DNA from: Alphaproteobacteria bacterium
GTDB taxonomy: Bacteria > Pseudomonadota > Alphaproteobacteria > Micropepsales > Micropepsaceae
Assembly (NCBI GenBank): GCA_026400305.1
Contig: JAPLPI010000310.1
Span: forward strand, 1,976-9,426
Length of the DNA: 7,451 nt
Direction of reading: 5' to 3'
The position numbers and the translations under genes were made by a program. Shown here one piece after another: positions 1-6,834 of this stretch. Position 1 is the first letter of the stretch; every line of letters starts with the position of its first letter. The notes under the pieces are model-generated. The model ran no database searches. It saw only the letters and a program-made list of their open reading frames with translations, and had not been told where the DNA came from.

Positions 1-810
1 ATCCTCAACGTCACCACCGACAGTTTTTCCGATGGCGGCAAATATCTGGCCGCCGGCGGGGCGCTGTCCCATGCCCAGGTGATGGCGCAGGGCGGCGCCG
101 ACATCATCGACATCGGTGCGGCCTCATCCCATCCCGATGCGCAGGCCGTGGCGCCGGACCTGGAAATAGCGCGTCTGGCCGCGGTTATTCCCGCGCTGAA
201 GCAGACGGGATTGCCTTTTTCCATCGACAGCTTTGCGCTGCAGGTTCAGCGCTGGGCGCTGGAGCAGGGCGTCCACTATCTGAATGACATTCATGGCTTC
301 CCCGACCCGGCGCTTCATCCCGAACTGGCGGCATCGCCCGTGAAGTTGATCGTCATGCATGCGGTCCAGGAACGCGGTGTCGCCGTTCGTACCGAGGTGC
401 CTTCAGTCGAAATCTTTGATCGTGTCACCCGCTTTTTCGATGAACGCATCGCCATGCTTCAGAAGGCGGGCGTCGCCCGGGACCAGCTGATCCTGGATCC
501 CGGCATGGGTCAGTTCCTCGGCACCGATCCGGAAAACTCCCTGATCTTGCTGCGCCGACTTCCCGAACTGAAGGCGCGCTATGGCCTGCCTGTGCTGGTG
601 TCGGTCTCCCGCAAGGGCTTTCTGCGCCAGCTGGTTGGCCGCCCGGCCGCCGAATCCGGGGCCGGCAGGCTTCATGGAGAAACCCTGGCTGCCGAGATGT
701 TCGCGCACCGCCAGGGCGCGGACTATATCCGCACCCATGCCCCCAGCCCCCTGGCGGATGCCCTTAAGGTTCTGAAAGCCCTCAAGAAGCCTGTTAACCC
801 CCGGCAATGA
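1..810 (+). CDS. folP: Dihydropteroate synthase, Sul-like type (5' end cut by window edge)
   Basis: It condenses p-aminobenzoate with dihydropterin pyrophosphate to make dihydropteroate in cytosolic folate synthesis; sulfonamides target this enzyme. The frame is open from base 1, giving 269 residues. The first visible residues, ILNVTTDSFSDGG, are the family's N-terminal pterin-site motif, so only about nine codons are missing compared with Sul2. Visible motifs (window numbering): GADIIDIGAASSHPDA (32-47), SIDSF (74-78), NDIHGFPDP (95-103), LDPGMGQFLG (165-174), SVSRKGFL (201-208) and IRTH (243-246). Classical DHPS has IDIGGESTRPG and RVH(D) at two of these places; the AASSHPDA, GFPD, LDPGMG and IRTH forms match Sul1 and Sul2 as I remember them. 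Sul1/2 read GMGFFL where this protein reads GMGQFL. glmM follows 39 bases downstream, the usual folP neighbourhood, so this is probably the housekeeping DHPS. Function is near certain; sulfonamide phenotype is unknown. Confidence 0.95.
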   Translation: MLNVTTDSFSDGGKYLAAGGALSHAQVMAQGGADIIDIGAASSHPDAQAVAPDLEIARLAAVIPALKQTGLPFSIDSFALQVQRWALEQGVHYLNDIHGFPDPALHPELAASPVKLIVMHAVQERGVAVRTEVPSVEIFDRVTRFFDERIAMLQKAGVARDQLILDPGMGQFLGTDPENSLILLRRLPELKARYGLPVLVSVSRKGFLRQLVGRPAAESGAGRLHGETLAAEMFAHRQGADYIRTHAPSPLADALKVLKALKKPVNPRQ

Positions 811-822
811 CTTTGTGATAAA
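794..822 (+). promoter_or_regulatory. Candidate sigma70 promoter for glmM within the folP tail
   Basis: TTAACC (794-799, four of six matches to TTGACA) is separated by exactly 17 bases from GATAAA (817-822, four of six matches to TATAAT). A TG at 814-815 gives an extended -10. Transcription would start near 829, about 20 bases before the glmM start codon. This is a by-eye match in GC-rich DNA and may be chance; glmM could simply be read through from folP. Confidence 0.3.
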
Positions 823-849
823 GTAGACCTTTCTTTCCGGACCTTTCCC

Positions 850-2196
850 ATGACACGCAAATATTTCGGCACTGACGGCATCCGAGGTCGCACCAACGGC
901 TTCAAGCTCACGCCCGAAGTGGCGATGAAGGCGGGTATGGCGGCCGGGCGCATCTTCAGCCGCGGCGAGCATCGCCACCGAGTGGTGATCGGCAAGGACA
1001 CCCGCCTATCGGGCTACATGATCGAAAGCGCGCTGGTCTCCGGCTTCACCGCCGTGGGCATGGACGTGTTCCAGTTCGGCCCGCTGCCGACCCCCGCCGT
1101 GGCCATGCTGACCCGCAGCTTGCGTGCCGACCTGGGCGTCATGATCACCGCCTCGCACAATCCCTACGAAGATAATGGTATCAAGTTCTTCGGACCTGGC
1201 GGCCAGAAACTTTCCGACGCGGTGGAAGAGGAGATCGAGGCTCTGATGGCGGCCGGCCTGGAACAGGGCCTGGCATCGTCGGCCCGCATCGGCCGCGCCA
1301 AGCGCATCGATGACAGCCAGGCCCGCTATATCGAATTCGCCAAGCGCACCTTCCCGCGCAACCTGCGTCTCGACGGTTTGCGCATCGTGATCGATTGCGC
1401 CCATGGCGCCGCCTACAAGGTCGCGCCGGAAGTTTTGTGGGAACTGGGCGCCGATATCGTCACACTGGGCGTGTCGCCCGACGGCACCAACATCAACCAG
1501 GAATGCGGTTCGACCGCGCCGGCCACCATGTGCGCCCGGGTGCGCGACGTGCGCGCCGATTTCGGCATCGCGCTGGACGGCGACGCCGACCGGGTGTTGA
1601 TGGCCGACGAACATGGCCGCATCATCGATGGCGACCAGATTCTGGCCCTGATCGCCAAGAGCTGGTCCAAGACCGAACGGCTCAAGGGCGGCGGCGTGGT
1701 CGGCACGGTGATGTCCAATGCCGGCCTGGACCGCTATCTCAAGACTTTGAACCTGTCCCTGGCGCGTTCAGCGGTGGGCGACCGCTATGTGCTGGAGGAA
1801 ATGGCCAAGGGCGGCTTCAATGTCGGCGGCGAACAGTCCGGCCATATCATCCTGTCGGACTTTTCCACCACCGGCGATGGGCTGGTGGCGGCGCTGCAGG
1901 TGCTGGCGGTGCTGGCACAGGAAAACAAGCCGGCCAGCGAGGCGGCGCATCTATACGAGCCGCTGCCACAGGTGCTGGAAAATGTGCGTTTCAAGAAGGG
2001 CTCGCCGCTGGACGACGAAAAGGTCAAGTCCAGCATCGAATCCGCGAATGCGAAGCTGGGCGTCGGCGGGCGAATTCTGGTGCGCAAGTCGGGCACCGAG
2101 CCGTTGATCCGCGTCATGGCCGAAGGCGAGGACGAAAAGGTCGTGCGCGCCGCTGTGCGCCAGATCGCTGCGGCAATCGAAGAAGTGGCAGCTTAG
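850..2196 (+). CDS. glmM: Phosphoglucosamine mutase
   Basis: It converts glucosamine-6-phosphate to glucosamine-1-phosphate in the cytosol, feeding UDP-GlcNAc for peptidoglycan and lipopolysaccharide. The 448-residue protein is full family length (E. coli GlmM is 445). It begins with the family signature YFGTDGIRG (5-13). The phosphoserine loop TASHNP (100-105) places the catalytic serine at 102, the same number as in E. coli. The Mg-binding loop DGDADR (243-248), the sugar-binding GGEQSGH (326-332) and the C-terminal phosphate-binding loop RKSGTEP (412-418) are all present, so it should be active. The start is unambiguous: no start codon lies between the in-frame stop of folP (808-810) and ATG 850. 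There is no Shine-Dalgarno sequence; the bases just upstream are pyrimidine-rich. thiD follows after nine bases. Confidence 0.98.
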   Translation: MTRKYFGTDGIRGRTNGFKLTPEVAMKAGMAAGRIFSRGEHRHRVVIGKDTRLSGYMIESALVSGFTAVGMDVFQFGPLPTPAVAMLTRSLRADLGVMITASHNPYEDNGIKFFGPGGQKLSDAVEEEIEALMAAGLEQGLASSARIGRAKRIDDSQARYIEFAKRTFPRNLRLDGLRIVIDCAHGAAYKVAPEVLWELGADIVTLGVSPDGTNINQECGSTAPATMCARVRDVRADFGIALDGDADRVLMADEHGRIIDGDQILALIAKSWSKTERLKGGGVVGTVMSNAGLDRYLKTLNLSLARSAVGDRYVLEEMAKGGFNVGGEQSGHIILSDFSTTGDGLVAALQVLAVLAQENKPASEAAHLYEPLPQVLENVRFKKGSPLDDEKVKSSIESANAKLGVGGRILVRKSGTEPLIRVMAEGEDEKVVRAAVRQIAAAIEEVAA

Positions 2197-2205
2197 GCGT
2201 ATCCG

Positions 2206-3000
2206 ATGACGATGGCGCGGCTGCTGGTGATCGCCGGATCGGATTCGTCCGGTGGCGCCGGTATTCAGGCTGACATCAAGACCGCCCAGGCCTTCGGCGT
2301 CTATGCCCAGACCGCGATCACCGCCGTCACCGTGCAGAACACGCTGGGCGTTACCGGTGCGCATATCGTGCCGGTGGATGTGGTGCGGGATCAAATCATT
2401 GCCTGCCTGTCCGATATCGGCGCCGATGCGATCAAGACCGGTATGCTGGGAAGCGCCGCGATGACCCGGATGGTAGCCGACACCTTGGCCGAACATGCGT
2501 CCTTCATTCCCCTGGTGGTGGATCCGGTGATGGTGGCCAAGGGCGGCTCGTCCCTGCTGGAGGACGACGCCATCACGGTGTTGAAGAAAACGCTGCTGCC
2601 GATGGCGGCGCTGGTCACGCCTAATCTGCCTGAGGCCGAGGCGTTGACCGGCATCCTGCCCGTCAGCGAACACCGGCTGCGCAACGCCGCGATGGTGTTC
2701 AAGGTGCTGGGCTGCAACGCCGTGCTGTTCAAGGGCGGGCACGGCGAGGGTGACGTGGTCCGTGACACGCTGTGGTTCGGTGGAAATTTTACAAATCTGG
2801 AGGCGCCGCGCCAGGCCACTCCCCACACCCACGGAACCGGCTGCACCCTGGCCACCGCCATCGCCTGTGGTCTGGCGCAGGGCCGCGCCATGCCGGACGC
2901 GGTCGCCCTGGCCCATGCCTATGTCCAGGCGGCGATCCGGACCGGCCCCGGCCTCGGTGGTGGCCACGGCCCGCTAGGCCATACGCCCCTTTCCGGCTAG
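2206..3000 (+). CDS. thiD: Hydroxymethylpyrimidine / phosphomethylpyrimidine kinase
   Basis: It phosphorylates HMP and then HMP-phosphate to HMP-pyrophosphate, the pyrimidine half of thiamine, in the cytosol. The 264 residues are typical for bacterial ThiD, a ribokinase-fold kinase. Visible motifs: VIAGSDSSGGAGIQAD (8-23) for substrate binding, AITAVTVQNTLGV (38-50), DAIKTGMLG (74-82), DPVMVAKGG (106-114), TPNLPEAEAL (138-147), FKGGHGEGD (175-183) and HGTGCTLATA (209-218) with the anion hole and catalytic Cys213. The chosen start has AGG at 2195-2197, overlapping the glmM stop, eight bases upstream; a second in-frame ATG at 2212 would remove two residues and cannot be excluded. The nine-base gap to glmM implies co-transcription and leaves no room for a TPP riboswitch directly upstream. 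It is a stand-alone ThiD with no ThiE or other thiamine gene in view. Confidence 0.96.
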   Translation: MTMARLLVIAGSDSSGGAGIQADIKTAQAFGVYAQTAITAVTVQNTLGVTGAHIVPVDVVRDQIIACLSDIGADAIKTGMLGSAAMTRMVADTLAEHASFIPLVVDPVMVAKGGSSLLEDDAITVLKKTLLPMAALVTPNLPEAEALTGILPVSEHRLRNAAMVFKVLGCNAVLFKGGHGEGDVVRDTLWFGGNFTNLEAPRQATPHTHGTGCTLATAIACGLAQGRAMPDAVALAHAYVQAAIRTGPGLGGGHGPLGHTPLSG

Positions 3001-3012
3001 CTTTGCCCAAAC

Positions 3013-3028
3013 GCCCGGACACACGGGC
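3013..3028 (+). other. Small GC hairpin between thiD and the cyclase gene
   Basis: GCCCG (3013-3017) pairs perfectly with CGGGC (3024-3028) around a six-base loop. It ends just before the GGGAGG ribosome binding site of the next gene (3032-3037). There is no T-run, so it is not a standard terminator. It could weakly attenuate or protect the mRNA between the housekeeping block and the accessory cassette, or be chance in GC-rich DNA. Confidence 0.25.
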
Positions 3029-3042
3029 AACGGGAGGGCTTC

Positions 3043-4062
3043 ATGTTCGAAAAACCATCACGCCGCAGCGCCGTGCAGCAACTGGCTGTGGGCGCCGCGC
3101 TGGCCGCGACCAGCGCCAATGCGCAAACCCCGCGCGCGGACTCCACGCCGGACGATTTCTCCCGGCTGCAGAAAGAACTATCCAACTGGAACCGCTGGGG
3201 CGCCGACGATCAAATGGGCGCGGTCAACCTGATCACACCAAAGAAGCGCTTGTCGGCCCTGCGCGTGGCGCGCGAAGGCGCGTCTTACTCCATGGCGCGC
3301 AATGCCGAGACCAAGGAGGCGGTGGACAATCCGGCCCCCATCGTGCGCAAGACCACGCGCGTGGGCCGTGGCCAGATGCCCGGCAGTGCCGGCATCGGCG
3401 GCACCAGCGATACCTTCTTCATTTCGTATCACGGCTATGTCCATACCCACATGGATACGATCTGCCACTTCCTCTATGACCGGAAAATGTACAACGGTTA
3501 CTCGCAGGACGAGGTGACCGAGGACGGTGCTGGGAAAAACAGCATCATCAATTTCAAGAACGGCATCATCACCCGCGGGGTGCTGATAGACATGGCGCGC
3601 CACAATGGCGTGGAATATCTGGAGCCCGGCACGGCCATCTATCCCGAAGACCTGGATGCCTGGGAGAGGAAGGCCGGCGTGAAGGTCGGGCCTGGCGATG
3701 TGATGATCGTGCGTACCGGCCGCTGGGCGCGGCGCGATGCGAAAGGGCCCTGGCCGATCCAGGGGGAAGGGCTTGCCGGGCTGCACATGTCCTGCGCCCG
3801 CTGGCTGCATGCCCGTGACGTTTCCATTCTGGGCGGCGATGGGGCGCAGGATGTGATCCCGTCGACCGTGACAGGCGTGTCCCAGCCCATCCATGCGCTT
3901 TGTATCGTGGCGATGGGCATGCCGATCTTCGACAATCTGGACCTGGAGCTGGTTGGGCGCGAAGCCGAAAAGCGCAAGCGCTGGGATTTCCTGGTCACCG
4001 CTTCGCCCGCCGCGGTGCCGGGCGGCACCGGATCGGTGCTGAATCCCATCGCGACCTTCTGA
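3043..4062 (+). CDS. Exported cyclase-family (kynurenine formamidase superfamily) metal hydrolase
   Basis: A 339-residue member of the cyclase superfamily (Pfam PF04199), whose members hydrolyse amide or ester bonds using a His/Asp-bound metal. The N-terminus is an export signal with a twin arginine (SRRSAVQQL, 6-14), a hydrophobic stretch (about 12-24) and an ANA cleavage site (25-27), so it is probably periplasmic and possibly Tat-exported already folded with its metal. The NWNRWGADDQMGAVNLI segment (48-64) is typical of one subgroup. The metal site is H130 with HTHMDTICH (134-142), containing the HxDxxxH core (136, 138, 142); GDGAQD (265-270) and the QPIHALCIVAMGMPIFDN region (281-298) complete the fold. 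A strong GGGAGG at 3032-3037 supports ATG 3043. Its stop overlaps the next start (ATGA). The substrate is unknown; without tryptophan-catabolism neighbours I would not call it KynB. Confidence 0.88.
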   Translation: MFEKPSRRSAVQQLAVGAALAATSANAQTPRADSTPDDFSRLQKELSNWNRWGADDQMGAVNLITPKKRLSALRVAREGASYSMARNAETKEAVDNPAPIVRKTTRVGRGQMPGSAGIGGTSDTFFISYHGYVHTHMDTICHFLYDRKMYNGYSQDEVTEDGAGKNSIINFKNGIITRGVLIDMARHNGVEYLEPGTAIYPEDLDAWERKAGVKVGPGDVMIVRTGRWARRDAKGPWPIQGEGLAGLHMSCARWLHARDVSILGGDGAQDVIPSTVTGVSQPIHALCIVAMGMPIFDNLDLELVGREAEKRKRWDFLVTASPAAVPGGTGSVLNPIATF

Positions 4063-4772
4063 TGACCCAGATGCCGGCCCGCCAGCAAGCCTTTCGCTCC
4101 GAGTATCGCGGCAAGATCGCGCCGGCATATCGTGGCTGGATGCATGTGGCGCTGATCTTCGGGCTGGGCGCGGCGGCGATCTGGATCTGTGCACGGCAGG
4201 TCACATCGCCCGCCTGGTTTGAATGGCTGGTGATCCAGCTGGCTTTCGCCATCTCCAACGTCTTTGAATGGTGGCTGCACAAATATGTGATGCACCGGCC
4301 GGTGAGGGGGCTGATGGGTATCTACAAGCGCCACACCCTGGCCCATCACGAATTCTTCACCGATGTGGAGCCCAGCTTCGACAACACACGCGACTTCCGC
4401 ATCGTGTTCTTCCCGCCCTATGCGCTGGTAGCCTTCATGGCGATGTCGTTGGTGCCGGTCTTCCTTCTGAACCGGCTGGGTTTTGCCAATGCCGGCTGGC
4501 TGCTGCTGATCACCAATGTCGCGCTCTACCTGAATTACGAGCTGTTCCATTATTGCTGTCATGTGAAGGATGACAGGCTGGTGCGGCGCATCCCGCTGGT
4601 GAATTCCATCCGCCGCCATCACATTGCCCATCACGACCGCTCCATCATGATGGAACGCAATTTCAACCTGACCTATCCGGTGGCGGACTGGTTCTTCGGG
4701 ACCTCGGACCTGGAATGCGGGCTGGTTCGCCACGTCTTCAATGGCTATGACACCAGCCAGGTGCGGAAATGA
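4062..4772 (+). CDS. Fatty acid hydroxylase / sterol desaturase family membrane protein
   Basis: A 236-residue integral membrane protein of the PF04116 superfamily, which uses a histidine-bound di-iron centre and O2 to hydroxylate or desaturate lipids. The histidine clusters are H73-x4-H78 (HKYVMH), H91-x3-HH (HTLAHH, 91-96), H163-x3-H167 (HYCCH) and HHIAHH (186-191), matching the family's box pattern. Hydrophobic segments lie at about 28-44, 52-70, 114-136 and 144-160. The C-terminal NLTYPVADWFFGT (202-214) is typical of the family. The start is inferred from the ATGA overlap with the cyclase stop, which implies translational coupling; no good Shine-Dalgarno is present. A second ATG at 4071 is possible. 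The frame runs open further upstream inside the cyclase gene, but that part is out-of-frame overlap. Substrate unknown: fatty acyl, sterol, hopanoid or carotenoid are all open. Confidence 0.87.
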   Translation: MTQMPARQQAFRSEYRGKIAPAYRGWMHVALIFGLGAAAIWICARQVTSPAWFEWLVIQLAFAISNVFEWWLHKYVMHRPVRGLMGIYKRHTLAHHEFFTDVEPSFDNTRDFRIVFFPPYALVAFMAMSLVPVFLLNRLGFANAGWLLLITNVALYLNYELFHYCCHVKDDRLVRRIPLVNSIRRHHIAHHDRSIMMERNFNLTYPVADWFFGTSDLECGLVRHVFNGYDTSQVRK

Positions 4773-4957
4773 GCGCGCGAGGTCATGTCACGGCCGGGAA
4801 AGAAAGCCTGGTCGGCGGCATCGTGGTGGCGATTGCCACTTTGGTGCTGTGGCTGGCGGGCGCAACAGAACTGGGCTTTCGCGGAAATCTGGTTCTGGGT
4901 CTTGGCGTGGCGCTTGCGGCCGCAACAGGTGTGTGGACCCGGCTGGCCGATCTTTGA
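4769..4957 (+). CDS. Small two-helix membrane protein, unknown function
   Basis: A 62-residue protein I do not recognise. It has a short polar N-terminus with KES (11-13), a first hydrophobic helix at about 14-31, a short loop containing TELGFRGN (33-40) and a second hydrophobic helix at about 41-56, ending TRLADL. Evidence that it is real: its ATG overlaps the stop of the hydroxylase gene as ATGA, AGGTG sits five bases upstream (4759-4763), and the composition is strongly membrane-like. It lies between a membrane oxygenase and an exported cupin, so it may be a partner or stability subunit of the hydroxylase; that is inference only. Confidence 0.68.
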   Translation: MSARGHVTAGKESLVGGIVVAIATLVLWLAGATELGFRGNLVLGLGVALAAATGVWTRLADL

Positions 4958-4979
4958 TTTCAACAAAAGGAAAATGGGA

Positions 4980-5459
4980 ATGAAAAAGACAATCACGATG
5001 GCGTTCGGCGCGGCCTTGGTCTTTTCGGCCGGCGCGATGGCGCAACCCTCGATGCGCAGCCGTGCTCCGGAAGGTTTCAAGTACATGCCGTCCAGGGACG
5101 TTGAAGCCTTGACCAGCCAGCCGGGCCCGGGCGCCAAGACCGCCTTTCCGGTCGATCACGAGAGCTACTTTCTCGAATATGCCGAGCGCAACGACAAGGG
5201 CAATGAAGCCGAAGTGCATGCGCACTGGACTCATTACATCCATGTGCTGTCGGGTGAGGCGACGCTGGTCTATGGCGGCACGGTCACCGGCCCGCGCGAA
5301 TCCGGTCCCGGACAGGTGCGCGGCCCCGGCATCGCCGGTGGTACCAGCATGATGGTGCATACCGGAGACTTCGTGCAGATCCCGGCGGGCCTGCCGCATC
5401 TATTCAATGTCGCGGTCGGCGGCAAGTTCCGCTATCTGGTGTTCAACGGCCGCGAGTGA
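4980..5459 (+). CDS. Exported single-domain cupin protein
   Basis: A 159-residue protein with a Sec-type signal peptide: MKKT, a hydrophobic core (7-19) and AMA cleavage before QP (about residue 21/22), so it is likely periplasmic. One cupin barrel follows. Motif 2 is a textbook match, G129-x5-P135-x-G137-x2-H140-x2-N143 (GDFVQIPAGLPHLFN). Motif 1 is EVHAHWTHYIHVLSGE (78-93): H80 and H82 fit HxH, but the usual metal-binding Glu position, judged from its distance to VLSG, holds His85. A four-histidine site is therefore possible. Start choice: AGGA (4968-4971) is eight bases before ATG 4980; the in-frame ATG at 4974 is only two bases from it, too close. It follows the small membrane gene after 22 bases. 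Cupins range from dioxygenases and isomerases to binding proteins, so the activity is not assigned. Confidence 0.87.
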   Translation: MKKTITMAFGAALVFSAGAMAQPSMRSRAPEGFKYMPSRDVEALTSQPGPGAKTAFPVDHESYFLEYAERNDKGNEAEVHAHWTHYIHVLSGEATLVYGGTVTGPRESGPGQVRGPGIAGGTSMMVHTGDFVQIPAGLPHLFNVAVGGKFRYLVFNGRE

Positions 5460-5477
5460 TGACGCGGCGAGCGGCCG
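5447..5477. terminator. Possible bidirectional hairpin between convergent cupin gene and purA
   Basis: CGGCCGC (5447-5453) pairs perfectly with GCGGCCG (5471-5477) across a 17-base loop that contains the cupin stop codon. The gap between the two convergent stops is only 25 bases. The right arm is part of a GCGGCCGC palindrome (5471-5478, a NotI site). There are no flanking T-runs, so intrinsic termination is uncertain; it may instead be coincidence in GC-rich DNA. Confidence 0.25.
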
Positions 5478-5484
5478 CGACGGC

Positions 5485-6774
5485 TCACCGATCCACGAAC
5501 GGGTCCTGCACCATGATGGTGTCGTCGCGGTCGGGGCTGGTGGACAGCAGTGCTACCGGAGCGCCGATCAGTTCTTCCACCCGCTTGACGTATTTGATGG
5601 CGTTGGCGGGAAGCTGCGCCCAGCTGCGCGCGCCGGCGGTGGTGTCCTTCCAGCCTTCCAGGGTCTCATAGACCGGCATCAGTCGCGCCTGCAGGTTGGC
5701 GTCGGCGGGTAGGTAATCCAGGGTCTGGCCATCCAGCTCATAGGCGACGCAGATCTTGATCTCGTCAAAGCCGTCCAGCACGTCCAGCTTGGTCAGGGTG
5801 ATACCGTCCACGCCGCCGGTGACGCAGGTCTGGCGCACCAGCACGGCGTCGAACCAGCCGCAGCGGCGCTTGCGTCCTGTCACGGTGCAGAATTCATGGC
5901 CGCGCTCGCCCAGCTTTTCGCCGGTGGCGTCTTTCAGTTCGGTGGGGAAGGGGCATTCGCCGACGCGCGTTGTGTAGCTCTTGACGATGCCCAGCACGGT
6001 GCCGATGGCGCGGGGGCTGACGCCGGCGCCGGCCGCGGCCTGACCCGCCACCGTGTTCGACGAGGTCACGAAGGGATAGGTGCCGTGGTCGATGTCCAGC
6101 AGCACAGCCTGGGCGCCTTCGAACAGGATGCGCTTGCCGGCCTTGCGGGCCGCGTCCAGCTCGCGCCAGGACGAACCCAGGAAGGGCGCGATCTTGGGCG
6201 CAATTTCGTTCAGCAGTTTCAGCAGCGCGCCGGCATCGACTTCGGCGGCGCCAAAGCCGCGGCGCAGCACATTGTGATGGGCCAGCAGCCGCTCGATCTT
6301 ACCGGGCAGGCTGGCGGGGTCTTTCAGATCGATGGCGCGGATGGCGCGGCGGCCGACCTTGTCTTCATAGGTCGGACCGATGCCGCGCTTGGTGGTGCCG
6401 ATCTTCTGCGACGAGGCTTCCTCGCGCAGCGCATCCAGTTCGCGGTGCAGCGGCAAGACCAAACAGGCATTCTCCGCCAGCACCAGCAGATCGGGTGTTA
6501 CGCTCAGGCCGGCGGCGCCGACCTTGGCGATTTCCTCCAGCAGGGACCAGGGATCGACCACTACGCCGTTGCCGATGATGGAGCGCTTGCCCTGCACAAC
6601 ACCCGACGGCAGCAGCGACAGCTTGTAGGTCTTGTCCCCCACCACGATGGTGTGGCCGGCATTGTTGCCGCCCTGGAAGCGCACCACGATGTCGGCGCGG
6701 TTCGACAGCCAGTCGATGATTTTGCCTTTGCCTTCGTCGCCCCATTGGGCGCCGATCACCGTGACGTTTGACAT
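5485..6774 (-). CDS. purA: Adenylosuccinate synthetase
   Basis: It joins IMP and aspartate using GTP to give adenylosuccinate, the first committed step from IMP to AMP, in the cytosol. The 429-residue protein is normal family length (E. coli 432) and starts with the canonical [18 protein letters not shown], which fixes the start. Key residues: Asp13 in GDEGKGK (12-18) and His41 in GNNAGHT (36-42), both at their E. coli numbers; [12 protein letters not shown] (125-136) for IMP binding; [12 protein letters not shown] (298-309); TKLDVLD (328-334) for guanine recognition; [10 protein letters not shown] (411-420) near the C-terminus. No key residue is missing. It converges on the cupin gene with 25 bases between stops. 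There is no clear Shine-Dalgarno: GGG lies nine bases before the start. A promoter and a 5' leader hairpin are annotated upstream. Confidence 0.98.
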   Translation of the reverse strand: MSNVTVIGAQWGDEGKGKIIDWLSNRADIVVRFQGGNNAGHTIVVGDKTYKLSLLPSGVVQGKRSIIGNGVVVDPWSLLEEIAKVGAAGLSVTPDLLVLAENACLVLPLHRELDALREEASSQKIGTTKRGIGPTYEDKVGRRAIRAIDLKDPASLPGKIERLLAHHNVLRRGFGAAEVDAGALLKLLNEIAPKIAPFLGSSWRELDAARKAGKRILFEGAQAVLLDIDHGTYPFVTSSNTVAGQAAAGAGVSPRAIGTVLGIVKSYTTRVGECPFPTELKDATGEKLGERGHEFCTVTGRKRRCGWFDAVLVRQTCVTGGVDGITLTKLDVLDGFDEIKICVAYELDGQTLDYLPADANLQARLMPVYETLEGWKDTTAGARSWAQLPANAIKYVKRVEELIGAPVALLSTSPDRDDTIMVQDPFVDR

Positions 6775-6805
6775 GCTGATAAACCCGTACCTTGCTGATG
6801 CTCAA

Positions 6806-6823
6806 CCTGTGGTGAGCCACAGG
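6806..6823 (-). promoter_or_regulatory. Perfect stem-loop in the purA 5' leader
   Basis: CCTGTGG and CCACAGG form a perfect seven-base stem with a four-base loop (TGAG on the plus strand, CTCA on the minus). If the annotated promoter is right, the hairpin begins about five bases after the transcription start and ends 31 bases before the purA start codon. No T-run follows on either strand, so it is not an intrinsic terminator. It could be an mRNA-stabilising 5' hairpin or a protein-binding site. It does not resemble the E. coli PurR operator. Confidence 0.5.
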
Positions 6824-6834
6824 CACGGTGGCGG

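Noticed and set aside
1..810. An acquired mobile sul resistance gene
   Set aside because: No integron, ISCR, transposase or resistance neighbours are visible, glmM is intact and base composition matches the surroundings. A resident folP explains it better.
2197..2205. TPP riboswitch upstream of thiD
   Set aside because: Only nine bases separate glmM and thiD, so no aptamer can fit.
1395..2273. 292-codon open frame overlapping glmM on the plus strand
   Set aside because: It lies in another frame of a clear, full-length glmM, with Arg/Gly-rich composition typical of GC-rich shadow frames and no recognisable motif.
1951..2967. 338-codon minus-strand open frame across glmM and thiD
   Set aside because: It is antisense to two well-supported enzymes and has His/Gln/Arg-rich shadow composition.
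3043..4062. Specific assignment as kynurenine formamidase (kynB)
   Set aside because: The protein is exported and has no tryptophan dioxygenase or kynureninase neighbours, so only the superfamily can be supported.
3178..4733. Two long minus-strand open frames (3178-4194 and 3639-4733)
   Set aside because: They are antisense to the cyclase and hydroxylase genes; the proteins lack motifs, and their His/Arg/Pro-rich composition reflects the complementary strand.
5896..6771. 291-codon plus-strand open frame antisense to purA
   Set aside because: It mirrors the purA coding frame; no motif, ribosome binding site or neighbour supports it.
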